From the NCBI GenBank assembly GCA_052067355.1, contig JBQHQH010000018.1:1-55613 (forward strand): 55,613 nt of DNA. Reading direction: 5' to 3'. Below the pieces are notes generated by a model. It was given only the letters and a program-made list of their open reading frames with translations, did no database searches and had not been told where the DNA came from. This DNA is from CABMKH01 sp040797625 (GTDB lineage: Bacteria > Bacillota > Clostridia > Tissierellales > Tissierellaceae). A program made the translations under genes and the position numbers. Of this stretch, positions 43,662-52,774 are shown one piece after another (the first letter of the stretch is position 1; each line of letters opens with the position of its first letter).

Positions 43662-45446
43662 ATGGAAACCATGGGAAATTTAAGAAGAACACATATGTGC
43701 GGTGAATTAAGAGTAGATGATGAAGGAAAAGAAGTAGTGTTGATGGGATGGGTCCAAAGAGAGAGAAATCTTGGATCATTGATATTTTTAGATTTAAGAG
43801 ATACTACTGGTATTACTCAAATCGTATTTGATGATACTATTGCTAAAGAGATGTTTGAAAAAGCTGAAAGAGTTAGGGCAGAATTTGTATTAGCTATAAG
43901 GGGAAAGGTAAGAATAAGACAATCAGTAAATAAAGAAATACCAACAGGTGAAATCGAAGTATTAGCTGATGAAATTAGAATACTAGATACAGCTCAGACA
44001 CCAGCCATATATATAAAAGATGATGATAATGTATCAGAAAGTATGAGGTTAAAATATAGATATCTAGATCTTAGAAAGCCATTTATGCAATCAAACTTAA
44101 AGTTGAGAGCCAAGACTGCAAAGGTGGTAAGAGATTTCTTCTATGAAAATAATTTTGTGGAGATAGAAACTCCTATGCTTACAAAACCAACTCCAGAAGG
44201 AGCTAGAGATTATTTAGTTCCAAGTAGAGTAAATCCAGGAGAGTTCTATGCATTGCCTCAATCACCGCAGTTGATGAAACAACTCTTAATGGTTTCAGGA
44301 ATGGATAGATACTATCAAATAGTAAAATGTTTTAGAGACGAGGATTTAAGAGCTAATAGACAACCTGAATTTACCCAGATAGATGTGGAGATGTCCTTTG
44401 TAGATGTAGAAGATGTAATTGAGATAAATGAAAGATTTTTATATAAATTGTTTAAAGAAATGAAGGGTATAGAAATAGAATTACCTATTAAGAGAATGAC
44501 ATATAGAGAAGCGATGGATAGGTTTGGCGTAGATAAACCTGATTTGAGATTTGGATTTGAATTAGTAGATATATCAGACATAGTCAAAGATAGTGAATTT
44601 AAGGTGTTTAGTGGTACCATTAAAAGTGGTGGAAGTGTAAGAGGAATCAATGTTAAAGGATATGCTGATAGATTTACTAGAAAAGATATTACATCCTTAG
44701 AGGACTATGTTAAGACCTATGGAGCCAAAGGACTTGCTTGGATCAAGATTACAGAAGATGGAATGACATCTCCTATAGCTAAATTCTTAAAGGAAGAAGA
44801 AATAGAGGAAATACTAAATAAGATGGACGGTAAAACTGGAGATCTATTGTTATTTGTAGCAGATAAGAATTCCACAGTATTTGACAGTTTAGGAAATCTA
44901 AGAAATGAAGTTGCAAGACGATTAGATATAATAGACAGGGATGAGTTAAAACTCGTATGGATTACAGAGTTTCCACTATTTGAATATGATGAAGAAGAGG
45001 GAAGATATGTGGCAAAGCATCATCCATTTACATCTCCTATGGAAGAAGATATAGATCTTTTAGAGTCAAATCCTGAAGCTGTAAGAGCTAGAGCATATGA
45101 TATTGTAATCAATGGAGATGAGATGGGAGGAGGAAGTATTAGGATTAGCAACTCTGAACTTCAAAGCAGAATGTTTAAGGCGTTAGGATTTAGTGAAGAG
45201 GAAGCAAATGATAAATTTGGTTTCTTATTAGAGGCTTTTAAATATGGTACACCTCCACATGGTGGAATTGCCTATGGGCTTGATAGACTTATTATGACAC
45301 TAACCAATAGTTCAAATATAAGAGACGTAATTGCATTTCCAAAGACCCAATCTGCTACCTGTCTATTAACAGATGCTCCTACTAGAGTTTCTGACAGTCA
45401 ATTGGAAGAAGCTCATATTAAATTGGATTTAAAGGAAAATGAATAG
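43662..45446 (+). CDS. aspS: Aspartate-tRNA ligase
   Basis: This 594-residue class IIb synthetase is the usual bacterial length. It has an N-terminal OB-fold anticodon domain (MCGELR, VVLMGWVQRERNLGSLIFLDLRD). The class II motifs follow, with FVEIETPMLTKPTPEGARDYLVPSR, QSPQLMKQLLMVSG, FRDEDLRANRQPEFTQID and the C-terminal GIAYGLDRLIMTL; the GAD insertion domain lies between. I start at ATG 43662 behind AAGGAGG, after the T-box terminator. A longer in-frame reading from 43563 runs through the leader RNA and is not real. Its stop overlaps the start of tcdA by eight bases. Confidence 0.97.
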   Translation: METMGNLRRTHMCGELRVDDEGKEVVLMGWVQRERNLGSLIFLDLRDTTGITQIVFDDTIAKEMFEKAERVRAEFVLAIRGKVRIRQSVNKEIPTGEIEVLADEIRILDTAQTPAIYIKDDDNVSESMRLKYRYLDLRKPFMQSNLKLRAKTAKVVRDFFYENNFVEIETPMLTKPTPEGARDYLVPSRVNPGEFYALPQSPQLMKQLLMVSGMDRYYQIVKCFRDEDLRANRQPEFTQIDVEMSFVDVEDVIEINERFLYKLFKEMKGIEIELPIKRMTYREAMDRFGVDKPDLRFGFELVDISDIVKDSEFKVFSGTIKSGGSVRGINVKGYADRFTRKDITSLEDYVKTYGAKGLAWIKITEDGMTSPIAKFLKEEEIEEILNKMDGKTGDLLLFVADKNSTVFDSLGNLRNEVARRLDIIDRDELKLVWITEFPLFEYDEEEGRYVAKHHPFTSPMEEDIDLLESNPEAVRARAYDIVINGDEMGGGSIRISNSELQSRMFKALGFSEEEANDKFGFLLEAFKYGTPPHGGIAYGLDRLIMTLTNSSNIRDVIAFPKTQSATCLLTDAPTRVSDSQLEEAHIKLDLKENE

Positions 45447-46149
45447 TATATTTGCAAGAACTCAGATAATATTGGGACAAGAGGGAATGGCTAGATTAGC
45501 TAAATCTACTGTTGCAGTTTTTGGAATTGGCGGAGTAGGATCATATGCAACGGAAGCGATGGTAAGAAGCGGATTGGGGAAGATTATTCTTATAGATTAT
45601 GATATAATAGATATAAGCAATATCAATAGGCAAATTCATGCCACTACCAAGACTATAGGGAGGCCTAAAGTAGAGGTCATGAGAGAGCGTCTACTAGAGA
45701 TAAATCCTGATCTTCAAATACAGATATATAAAGAGAAGTATAATGAAGAAACTAGAGATCTACTTTTGGATAAGAGCTATGATTATGTAGTAGATGCTAT
45801 TGACATGATATCTTCTAAAATCGACTTAATTGTCAATTGTGAAACCATGGGTATACCTATAATAAGCTCTATGGGAGCAGGTAACAAGATGTCCCCTTCT
45901 CTCTTTAGAGTTGGGGATATCTATGAAACCAAGGTCTGTCCTCTAGCAAAGGTAATGAGAAGGGAACTCCGTAGACGAAATATAGAGAGGCTTAAAGTAG
46001 TGTGGTCTGAGGAAGAACCTATAAAGGTCAATCTAGAATCGGAAAATTTACGTAAGGCAGTGCCAGGGAGTGTGGCATTTGTCCCATCAGTGGCAGGTCT
46101 TATAATTGCTTCAGAAGTGATAAAGGATTTAGCTAATTGGGAGGTGTAA
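45439..46149 (+). CDS. tcdA: tRNA threonylcarbamoyladenosine dehydratase (TcdA/CsdL)
   Basis: This 236-residue E1/ThiF-fold enzyme cyclises t6A-37 of ANN-decoding tRNAs to ct6A using ATP. Motifs are VAVFGIGGVGSYATEAMVRSG, LIDYDIIDISNINRQIHA, and DAIDMISSKIDLI, then SSMGAGNKMSP. It overlaps aspS by eight bases, so it is translationally coupled and under T-box control. The pairing of tRNA charging and tRNA modification is sensible. A less specific ThiF-like assignment cannot be fully excluded. Confidence 0.9.
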   Translation: MNSIFARTQIILGQEGMARLAKSTVAVFGIGGVGSYATEAMVRSGLGKIILIDYDIIDISNINRQIHATTKTIGRPKVEVMRERLLEINPDLQIQIYKEKYNEETRDLLLDKSYDYVVDAIDMISSKIDLIVNCETMGIPIISSMGAGNKMSPSLFRVGDIYETKVCPLAKVMRRELRRRNIERLKVVWSEEEPIKVNLESENLRKAVPGSVAFVPSVAGLIIASEVIKDLANWEV

Positions 46150-46152
46150 TTT

Positions 46153-46572
46153 ATGGACCAAGTGGGTTTTGTTAGAAAAATAGATGGAGATAATATGGAA
46201 TTGGAGATTCGCAGGGTATCTGCATGTGGAGGAAATTGCAGTAGTTGTAGCTCATGTGAGGTTGCTCCCCATATCATCACCGTTCCTAATAAATTAGATG
46301 CAAAGGTAGGCGACTTTGTAGAGATTAAAGGACATACTAAGAATATCTTGAAATTTACTGCTATAGTCTATATAGTCCCATTATTTTTTCTTATACTAGG
46401 AATAGCTATAGGCACTATGATATTTAAAGGTAGAGGATATTTGAATTATGAGGTCTTAAGCTTTTTTACAGGAGTAGTATTTTTACTACCATCCACATTA
46501 TTGGTAAAATTAGTAGATAAGAGGATTGCAGATAAGAGAGATTCTACTCTTTCCGTGACTAGGATATTGTAG
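46153..46572 (+). CDS. RseC/SoxR-reducing-system family membrane protein
   Basis: This 139-residue protein has a cytoplasmic N-terminal domain with four close cysteines (C25, C29, C32, C35 in CGGNCSSCSSC), HIITVPN and GDFVEIKG, and then two membrane helices (about 70-92 and 97-118). That is the RseC/RsxC-associated pattern, in which the cysteines may bind an iron-sulfur cluster. Relatives are found with Rnf electron-transfer complexes, which are absent here. It starts three bases after tcdA. Confidence 0.88.
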   Translation: MDQVGFVRKIDGDNMELEIRRVSACGGNCSSCSSCEVAPHIITVPNKLDAKVGDFVEIKGHTKNILKFTAIVYIVPLFFLILGIAIGTMIFKGRGYLNYEVLSFFTGVVFLLPSTLLVKLVDKRIADKRDSTLSVTRIL

Positions 46573-46585
46573 AGGAGGAAATTAT

Positions 46586-46852
46586 TTGAGTGATAAAGAT
46601 GCTATAATCAGACGTCTAAGGAGAATAGAAGGCCAAATAAAGGGAATACAGAAGATGGTAGATCAAGATAAATTCTGTGGAGATGTTTTAGTGCAGATTG
46701 CAGCTGCTAGAGCTGCACTAAACAATGCAGGAGGACTTATATTGGAGAACTATATGAAGAATTGTTTGACCAATTATCTAGAGGGAAATTCTGAAGAAGG
46801 GGATTTAGACAGCTTAATAGATGTATTGTTAAAGTATTCAAAACAAAATTAG
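46586..46852 (+). CDS. CsoR/RcnR/CstR-family transcriptional repressor
   Basis: This 88-residue all-helical tetrameric repressor is of the DUF156 family (RLRRIEGQIKGIQKMV). Copper-sensing CsoR uses a Cys-His-Cys triad. Here the cysteines are C31 and C60, but the expected His position (56) is Tyr. C31 and C60 without the His is the arrangement of the persulfide sensor CstR, so sulfide/persulfide sensing is more likely than copper. The start is TTG behind AGGAGGA, 14 bases after the RseC-like gene. Its stop overlaps that of the convergent exporter gene. No obvious target operon is adjacent. Confidence 0.88.
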   Translation: MSDKDAIIRRLRRIEGQIKGIQKMVDQDKFCGDVLVQIAAARAALNNAGGLILENYMKNCLTNYLEGNSEEGDLDSLIDVLLKYSKQN

Positions 46853-47286
46853 TAGAGCTTTTTAATCCTCTTTAAGAAACGAGAAAATATAGAGGAAGCT
46901 ATTATTCCTATGGCAATAGCTGCAGCCATAAAGAAAGTTTCTGTTCCAGAAATAGCAGCCTTTTCAAAGTCTCTTTGAACTAGATATAACATAGTATAAT
47001 ACATGCCAGCACCAGGTACTAAGGCGACTATGCCAGGAGTAATAAATACTGTTGCTGGCTTTTTTAATCTAATAGCAAAATACTCACCTAGTGTACCTAC
47101 TAAAAGAGCTCCTAAAAAAGTACCTATGATCTTATTATTAAATCTATATAGACATATGTATAGGACAATCCAAGATAATCCCCCAGTTATACCTGAAGCG
47201 AATACGGAGTTAAGAGGGGCACTAAAGTATATTACAAATCCTATCGTTGCAAAAAAAGAAAATATAAGTTGATATATTATGTTCAT
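46849..47286 (-). CDS. ThrE-type exporter, small subunit (DUF3815/ThrE_2)
   Basis: This 145-residue membrane protein has about four to five helices and the conserved FITPGIVALVPGAGMYYTMLYLV. It is the second half of the ThrE threonine/serine exporter fold, which many Firmicutes encode as two genes (YjjB/YjjP-type). YjjPB in Escherichia coli was linked to succinate export, so the substrate is open. It follows its partner gene by one base after the stop, with GAAAGGA as ribosome site. Its stop overlaps that of the convergent repressor gene. Confidence 0.88.
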   Translation of the reverse strand: MNIIYQLIFSFFATIGFVIYFSAPLNSVFASGITGGLSWIVLYICLYRFNNKIIGTFLGALLVGTLGEYFAIRLKKPATVFITPGIVALVPGAGMYYTMLYLVQRDFEKAAISGTETFFMAAAIAIGIIASSIFSRFLKRIKKLY

Positions 47287-47287
47287 A

Positions 47288-48076
47288 TTATGAGATTCCT
47301 TTCATATAAAAATTCAGCACAATTCCTACTCCAAAGGCTATAGCTAGGGCTGAGAATATAGCTTCCATACCTTTTGACAATCCAGATAGTGAATCTCCAG
47401 ACATAGTGTCCCTAATGGCATTAGTAATAGCTACACCTGGAACTAGATACATTATAGATCCTATTATTATCATGTCCAAATTGTCTCCTAATCCTATTTC
47501 TACTGTAAAAGCAGCAAATAGAGATGCTAAGAATGCGCCTATAAAGTTATCTATAAAGAAGGTAAGTTTAAATTTACTTATCTTTGTCAATATGCTTACA
47601 ACTACAAAACTGACTATAAAACTAGAGATAAAATCTTTCATATTTCCGCCAAACATCAAACAAAAAAACGCAGCTGAGGTGGCTCCAGCAATGGATTTAG
47701 TTATACCAGAGTAGTCTTTAATTTCATCTATTTCCTTGATAATCTCTAATCCTTCGTCTATGGATATATTGCAGCAGACAAATCTCCTTGAAAATTCATT
47801 TATAGCATTTATCTTGACTAGATTTATACTGATTCCTCTTACTCTTCTAAAATTGGAATAGATTTCGCCATTGTATTCTAAAGTGATGAATATACCTGTT
47901 TGAGTTACAAATGCATCTACATTTGCAACGTTTTCTCTAGAACTACAAATTCTCACCATTGTATCTTCTACTCTATATGTTTCTGCTCCATTTTTAAGCA
48001 TAGATTTACCAGCATGTAGGGCTAAGATCATGAGTTTTTTGACCTCTTCCCTATCTTTGATTATAAAATACTTCAT
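47288..48076 (-). CDS. ThrE-type exporter, large subunit (DUF1212/YjjP)
   Basis: This 262-residue protein has an N-terminal cytoplasmic domain (about 1-110), in which LALHAGKSMLKNGAETYRVEDTM and ANVDAFVTQTGIFITLEY are conserved, followed by about five membrane helices with MYLVPGVAITNAIRDTMSGD. Together with the small subunit it forms a ThrE/YjjP-YjjB amino-acid or dicarboxylate exporter. The start is ATG 48076 behind TGAGGTG; a GTG three codons upstream is inside that site. It is divergent from glyA. Confidence 0.9.
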   Translation of the reverse strand: MKYFIIKDREEVKKLMILALHAGKSMLKNGAETYRVEDTMVRICSSRENVANVDAFVTQTGIFITLEYNGEIYSNFRRVRGISINLVKINAINEFSRRFVCCNISIDEGLEIIKEIDEIKDYSGITKSIAGATSAAFFCLMFGGNMKDFISSFIVSFVVVSILTKISKFKLTFFIDNFIGAFLASLFAAFTVEIGLGDNLDMIIIGSIMYLVPGVAITNAIRDTMSGDSLSGLSKGMEAIFSALAIAFGVGIVLNFYMKGIS

Positions 48077-48111
48077 AATTTGCACCTCATAAGTTAATTT
48101 TGTTGTAATTA

Positions 48112-48120
48112 TGGTATAAT
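48112..48120 (+). promoter_or_regulatory. Extended -10 promoter for glyA
   Basis: TGGTATAAT gives a TG-extended, perfect -10. The -35 is weak. It lies in the divergent gap between the exporter pair and glyA. Confidence 0.6.
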
Positions 48121-48226
48121 ATAGATATAATTGAATGTGATGATTGGATATACAATGATTATTTTATATTATTTCATATAAATAATCAATTATAATAAAA
48201 TTAAAATGGGAAGGAGAATGTTGCAT

Positions 48227-49456
48227 ATGAATTTTGAGAACATAACAAGGAATGATCCAGAGATAATGGGCCTGATAGATCAGGAGATTAAGAGGCAGCA
48301 AAGTCATATTGAGTTGATAGCTTCTGAGAATTTTGTATCCAAACAAGTTATGGAGGCAATGGGAAGTCAATTGACTAATAAATATGCGGAAGGGTATCCA
48401 GGTAGAAGGTACTATGGTGGCTGTGAAGTAGTAGATAAAGTAGAACAGATAGCTATTGACAGATTGAAGAAGATATTCAATGCAGATCATGCAAATGTTC
48501 AACCACACTCTGGAGCAAATGCAAATCTTGGGGTATACTTTGCAGTTTTAAAACCAGGAGATAAGGTTTTAGGTATGAATCTATCTCAAGGTGGGCATCT
48601 AACTCATGGAAGCCCAGTAAATATCTCTGGAACATATTATGATTTTATAGATTATGGAGTAGATAAGGAAACGGAAACTATAGACTATGATGTAGTTAGA
48701 GAAATAGCCTTGAGAGAAAAACCAAAGATGATAGTCGCTGGTGCTAGTGCTTATCCTAGAGAGATTGACTTTAAGAGGTTTAAAGAGATTGCAGATGAAG
48801 TAGGAGCATATTTAATGGTAGATATGGCACATATTGCAGGGCTTGTAGCTGCTGGATTGCATCAAAACCCAGTATTATATGCAGATTTTGTCACTACTAC
48901 AACTCATAAGACCTTGAGAGGACCTAGAGGAGGAGCTATTCTCTGCAAGGAAAAATATGCTAAGATAATTGATAAGGCCATATTCCCAGGTATTCAAGGC
49001 GGACCTTTGATGCATGTTATAGCAGCAAAAGCTGTATCTTTTGGAGAAGCTTTAAAAGATGATTTTAAAGAATATCAACAGCAGATCATATCCAATGCCA
49101 AGGCATTAGCTGATGGTCTATTGGAGGGAGGATTTAGATTAGTATCTGGCGGAACTGATAATCATTTGATTTTAATAGATGTAAGACCTAAGGGGTTAAC
49201 AGGCAAAAAGGCAGAGTCATTATTAGATGAAATTGGGTTAGCTACAAATAAAAATACTATTCCTTTTGACCCAGAGAGTCCTTTTGTAACCAGTGGGATT
49301 CGTATAGGTACTCCTGCAGTAACTACTAGGGGCATGAAGGAAGAAGAGATGAAGGAAATTGCAAAGATAATCACTTTGGCATTAGATGAAAGTAAAGATA
49401 GAGAACCTATAAAAGAAAGAGTAGCCAAGTTATGTGATAGATTTCCATTATACTAA
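48227..49456 (+). CDS. glyA: Serine hydroxymethyltransferase
   Basis: This 409-residue PLP enzyme interconverts serine and glycine and charges tetrahydrofolate with a one-carbon unit. Motifs are IELIASENFVSKQVMEAMGSQLTNKYAEGYPG, YYGGCEVVD, HSGANANLGVYFA, and the PLP-lysine region DFVTTTTHKTLRGPRGG. The start is ATG 48227; AAGGAG at 48211-48216 also allows TTG 48221. It shares folate biology with folT 30 kb away but has no visible riboswitch itself. It is monocistronic. Confidence 0.97.
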   Translation: MNFENITRNDPEIMGLIDQEIKRQQSHIELIASENFVSKQVMEAMGSQLTNKYAEGYPGRRYYGGCEVVDKVEQIAIDRLKKIFNADHANVQPHSGANANLGVYFAVLKPGDKVLGMNLSQGGHLTHGSPVNISGTYYDFIDYGVDKETETIDYDVVREIALREKPKMIVAGASAYPREIDFKRFKEIADEVGAYLMVDMAHIAGLVAAGLHQNPVLYADFVTTTTHKTLRGPRGGAILCKEKYAKIIDKAIFPGIQGGPLMHVIAAKAVSFGEALKDDFKEYQQQIISNAKALADGLLEGGFRLVSGGTDNHLILIDVRPKGLTGKKAESLLDEIGLATNKNTIPFDPESPFVTSGIRIGTPAVTTRGMKEEEMKEIAKIITLALDESKDREPIKERVAKLCDRFPLY

Positions 49457-49465
49457 TTAGTCATG

Positions 49466-49499
49466 GCCTACAGATATTTCTGTAGGCTTAGATTTTTTA
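49466..49499 (+). terminator. Terminator after glyA
   Basis: GCCTACAG (49466-49473) pairs with CTGTAGGC (49480-49487), followed by TTAGATTTTTT. Confidence 0.85.
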
Positions 49500-49529
49500 G
49501 AGTTTAAATTATATAGAAGTTGGTGAAAG

Positions 49530-50852
49530 ATGGAATTAAGAAATATATCAGAGTCAAGGAATATCATTGAAGATATAGTAGAAGGCAGCATAGCTGAAGA
49601 ATTAGAAATTGAAAAAGGGGATATATTATTATCTATAAATCATATTGAAGTAAAAGATATTATAGATTACAAGTATTTGGCTTCAGACGATTATCTGTTA
49701 CTTAAGATAGAGAAGCCAAATGGAGATATATGGGAATATGAAATAGAGAAGGATTATGATGAAGAATTGGGAATAATATTTACAAACCCATTGATAGATA
49801 GGGCAAAATCCTGTAGAAATAAATGTATATTTTGTTTCATAGATCAACTACCTCCAAATATGAGAGAAACATTGTATTTTAAAGATGATGATTCTAGACT
49901 GTCTTTTTTACAGGGAAATTTTATTACTCTGACTAATATGAGTGATGATGAGATAGATAGGATTATAAAATACAGACTTAGTCCAATAAATGTATCTGTT
50001 CATACTACAAATCCCGAGTTGAGAGTGAAGATGTTGAACAATAAAAATGCAGGAAAGATTTATGAGATATTGAAGAGATTTCATAAAGCTAAATTGGATA
50101 TAAATTGTCAAATTGTAGTTGTACCCGGAGTAAATGATGGGGAAGAGTTGAATCGAACATTACTAGATCTATCGAGACTGTATCCCACAATAGAATCTGT
50201 AGCTGTAGTACCTGTGGGTATCACAAGATATAGGGAAGGTTTAAAAGAGCTTACTCCATATGATAGTAATATGGCAGAGGAGTTCTTAGACTGTATTTCT
50301 ATTAAGCAGGAAGGATTTCTGAAGGAGTTAGGTACTAGATTCGTATTTCCTTCTGACGAATTCTTTGCATTGTCCAAGAGACAGACTCCTAGTTATGAAG
50401 AATATGAAGGATTTCCGCAGTTGGAAAATGGGGTGGGACTTATGAAATCTTTTGAATATGAAGTGGAAAGAGAGCTAAAAAAGATTGAAGAACCTATGGA
50501 TTTAGATAAAAAATATATCATAGCCACAGGAACTCTTGCCTATGATTTCATGAAAGGACTATGTCATAAGATTATGGAAAAATTTAAGGGATTGGACTTA
50601 AAAGTGATTCCCATTGTCAATGATTTCTTTGGTCATAATATTACAGTTTCAGGTCTGATAACTGGAATTGACCTTATATCCCAGTTAAAAGGCATTGATT
50701 CAGATGGGATTATTATCCCTAGATCTATGATGAAAAGTGGAGAAGAAGTATTTTTAGATAATATTACTTTAGATGAAGTATCTAAAAAGTTGAAAACAAA
50801 GATCCTAGTTTCAGGTGTAGAGGGCAAGGATTTTATAGAGCTATTAATTTAG
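49530..50852 (+). CDS. DUF512 radical SAM protein with PDZ-like N-terminus
   Basis: This 440-residue protein has a PDZ-like start (IVEGSIAEELEIEKGDILLSINHIEVKDIIDYKY), then a radical SAM-like cluster motif CRNKCIFCFIDQLPP (CxxxCxxC) and INVSVHTTNPELR. The C-terminal DUF512 domain has FVFPSDEFFALS and ends GTLAYDF to SGVEGKDF. The family is conserved in Clostridia, nearly always next to der, and its substrate is unknown. The ATG is preceded by only a weak TTGGTGAAAG. It heads the der-plsY-gpsA-spoIVA cluster. Confidence 0.9.
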   Translation: MELRNISESRNIIEDIVEGSIAEELEIEKGDILLSINHIEVKDIIDYKYLASDDYLLLKIEKPNGDIWEYEIEKDYDEELGIIFTNPLIDRAKSCRNKCIFCFIDQLPPNMRETLYFKDDDSRLSFLQGNFITLTNMSDDEIDRIIKYRLSPINVSVHTTNPELRVKMLNNKNAGKIYEILKRFHKAKLDINCQIVVVPGVNDGEELNRTLLDLSRLYPTIESVAVVPVGITRYREGLKELTPYDSNMAEEFLDCISIKQEGFLKELGTRFVFPSDEFFALSKRQTPSYEEYEGFPQLENGVGLMKSFEYEVERELKKIEEPMDLDKKYIIATGTLAYDFMKGLCHKIMEKFKGLDLKVIPIVNDFFGHNITVSGLITGIDLISQLKGIDSDGIIIPRSMMKSGEEVFLDNITLDEVSKKLKTKILVSGVEGKDFIELLI

Positions 50853-50862
50853 AGGTGATGGA

Positions 50863-52179
50863 ATGAAGAGAGCAATTGTATGTATAGTTGGAAGGCCTAA
50901 TGTAGGGAAGTCTACATTATTTAATAGGCTAGTAGGCAGGAGGATTGCTATTACAGAAGACAATCCAGGGGTGACTAGAGATAGGATATATGCTGAAGGA
51001 GAATGGCTAAATAACCATTTTACTGTAATAGATACTGGAGGGTTGGAGCCAGAAAAAGAAGATGCAATAATGTCCAATATAAAAAAGCAAGCTCAGGTAG
51101 CTATCGATACTGCAGATGTGATTTTGTTTGTAGTAGATGGTAAAGAAGGCTTGACAAGTACAGATAGAGAAATAGGAGATATATTGCGCAGATCTGGCAA
51201 AGAGACTATTGTAGTATCCAATAAAATTGACAATCCAAATACTCCAGATGAGATATATGAGTTTTACGAATTAGGATTAGGAGAACCTATGATAATCTCT
51301 GCTGAGCAGGCTCTAGGTATAGGAGATCTATTAGATGAAGTGATCAGGCACTTCCCAGAAGATGTAAATACTAAAAGTGACGATGATTTAGTCAAGGTGA
51401 CCTTTATTGGAAAGCCAAATGTTGGGAAATCATCTCTTGTAAATCATATTCTAGGAGAAGAAAGAGTTATAGTCACTAATATACCAGGTACAACTAGGGA
51501 TTCCATAGATAGCTATTTCACTTTTGGAGATACGGATTATGTACTGGTAGATACTGCAGGACTTAGGAGAAAGAGAAGTATATATGAAAAAGTAGAGAGA
51601 TATTCTGTAGTTAGGACCTTAGCAGCTGTAGATAGATCTGATATATGTGTATTGGTAATAGATGCAACTGAAGGAGTTACAGAACAAGATACCAAGATTG
51701 CAGGATATGCTCATGATAATGGAAAAGCTATAATAATAGCTGTAAATAAATGGGACTTAATAGAAAAACAGGATAAGACCTATAGGGATTTTGAGAAGAA
51801 TATAAGAGAGACTCTTGGATTTATAGCCTATGCTCCTATAGTATTTATATCTGCATTGACAGGGCAGAGAGTAAATAAGCTATTGGAATTGATAAATTTA
51901 GCTAACAATAATTATAATCTAAGAATAAGTACAGGAGTCTTAAATGATATAATAAATCAAGCAGTATTGATGAATCAACCACCTTCAGATAAGGGGAAGA
52001 GATGTAAGATACTATATGCTACTCAAGTGTCAGTGAGACCTCCAAAATTTATATTGTTTGTAAGAAATAAGGAATTGATGCATTTCTCTTATGAGAGATA
52101 TTTAGAAAACCAAATAAGAAATCATTTTGGGTTTGTGGGAACTCCAATTATCTTTGAACTTAGAGAAAAGGGTGAATAA
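50863..52179 (+). CDS. der: Ribosome biogenesis GTPase Der (EngA)
   Basis: This 438-residue protein has two tandem GTPase domains and a KH-like C-terminus, needed for 50S subunit maturation. G1 motifs are GRPNVGKST and GKPNVGKSS, with DTGG, DTAG, NKID and NKWD in order, and the KH domain ends PPKFILFVRNKELMHFSYERYLENQIR. It begins ten bases after the DUF512 gene behind GAGGTGATG. Confidence 0.98.
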   Translation: MKRAIVCIVGRPNVGKSTLFNRLVGRRIAITEDNPGVTRDRIYAEGEWLNNHFTVIDTGGLEPEKEDAIMSNIKKQAQVAIDTADVILFVVDGKEGLTSTDREIGDILRRSGKETIVVSNKIDNPNTPDEIYEFYELGLGEPMIISAEQALGIGDLLDEVIRHFPEDVNTKSDDDLVKVTFIGKPNVGKSSLVNHILGEERVIVTNIPGTTRDSIDSYFTFGDTDYVLVDTAGLRRKRSIYEKVERYSVVRTLAAVDRSDICVLVIDATEGVTEQDTKIAGYAHDNGKAIIIAVNKWDLIEKQDKTYRDFEKNIRETLGFIAYAPIVFISALTGQRVNKLLELINLANNNYNLRISTGVLNDIINQAVLMNQPPSDKGKRCKILYATQVSVRPPKFILFVRNKELMHFSYERYLENQIRNHFGFVGTPIIFELREKGE

Positions 52180-52181
52180 AG

Positions 52182-52772
52182 ATGAAGTGGGTATTGGTAA
52201 TAGCCATATCTTACTTAGTAGGTTGTTTTTCTTCTGCATATTTTATAGGAAAGTTAGCTAGGAATATTGATATTAGAGGATATGGCAGCGGTAATGCAGG
52301 TACTACTAATGCCATGAGAGTCATGGGCAAAAAACTAGGAATATTGACCTTTATTCTAGATGTATTAAAGGGTATCATAGCAGTATATCTTGGCAGATTG
52401 ATATTGGGAGATATAGGTGGTATTGTTGGAGGCTTTTTTGCTGTTATAGGACATGATTGGCCTTTATTTATCGGATTTAGAGGTGGAAAAGGTGTAGCCA
52501 CATCCCTTGGAGTGCTTTTGGTCATGAGTTGGCCAAGCACTATTATAGCTGTAATCTTTGGGGTAGTTGTAGCCTTATTGAGTAGATTTGTATCCTTAGG
52601 GTCCATGAGTTTTTTAAGTTCCTATGCTATAATATATGTTTTAGTAGATGATAATTTTAATAGACAGATATTTATATTGGCTCTATCTTTGGCTATATTG
52701 GCTATTATCCGACATAGGTCCAATATACAGAGGATAGTTGCTGGAAATGAAAATAAACTAGGCAGGTGGTAA
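52182..52772 (+). CDS. plsY: Acyl-phosphate glycerol-3-phosphate acyltransferase
   Basis: This 196-residue five-helix membrane enzyme makes lysophosphatidic acid from acyl-phosphate and glycerol-3-phosphate. The three active loops are visible: GSGNAGTTNAMRVMG, GHDWPLFIGFRGGKGVATSLG and AIIRHRSNIQRIVAGNENKLG. It starts two bases after der. Its product pathway matches the next gene, gpsA, which makes the glycerol-3-phosphate substrate. Confidence 0.97.
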   Translation: MKWVLVIAISYLVGCFSSAYFIGKLARNIDIRGYGSGNAGTTNAMRVMGKKLGILTFILDVLKGIIAVYLGRLILGDIGGIVGGFFAVIGHDWPLFIGFRGGKGVATSLGVLLVMSWPSTIIAVIFGVVVALLSRFVSLGSMSFLSSYAIIYVLVDDNFNRQIFILALSLAILAIIRHRSNIQRIVAGNENKLGRW

Positions 52773-52774
52773 TG

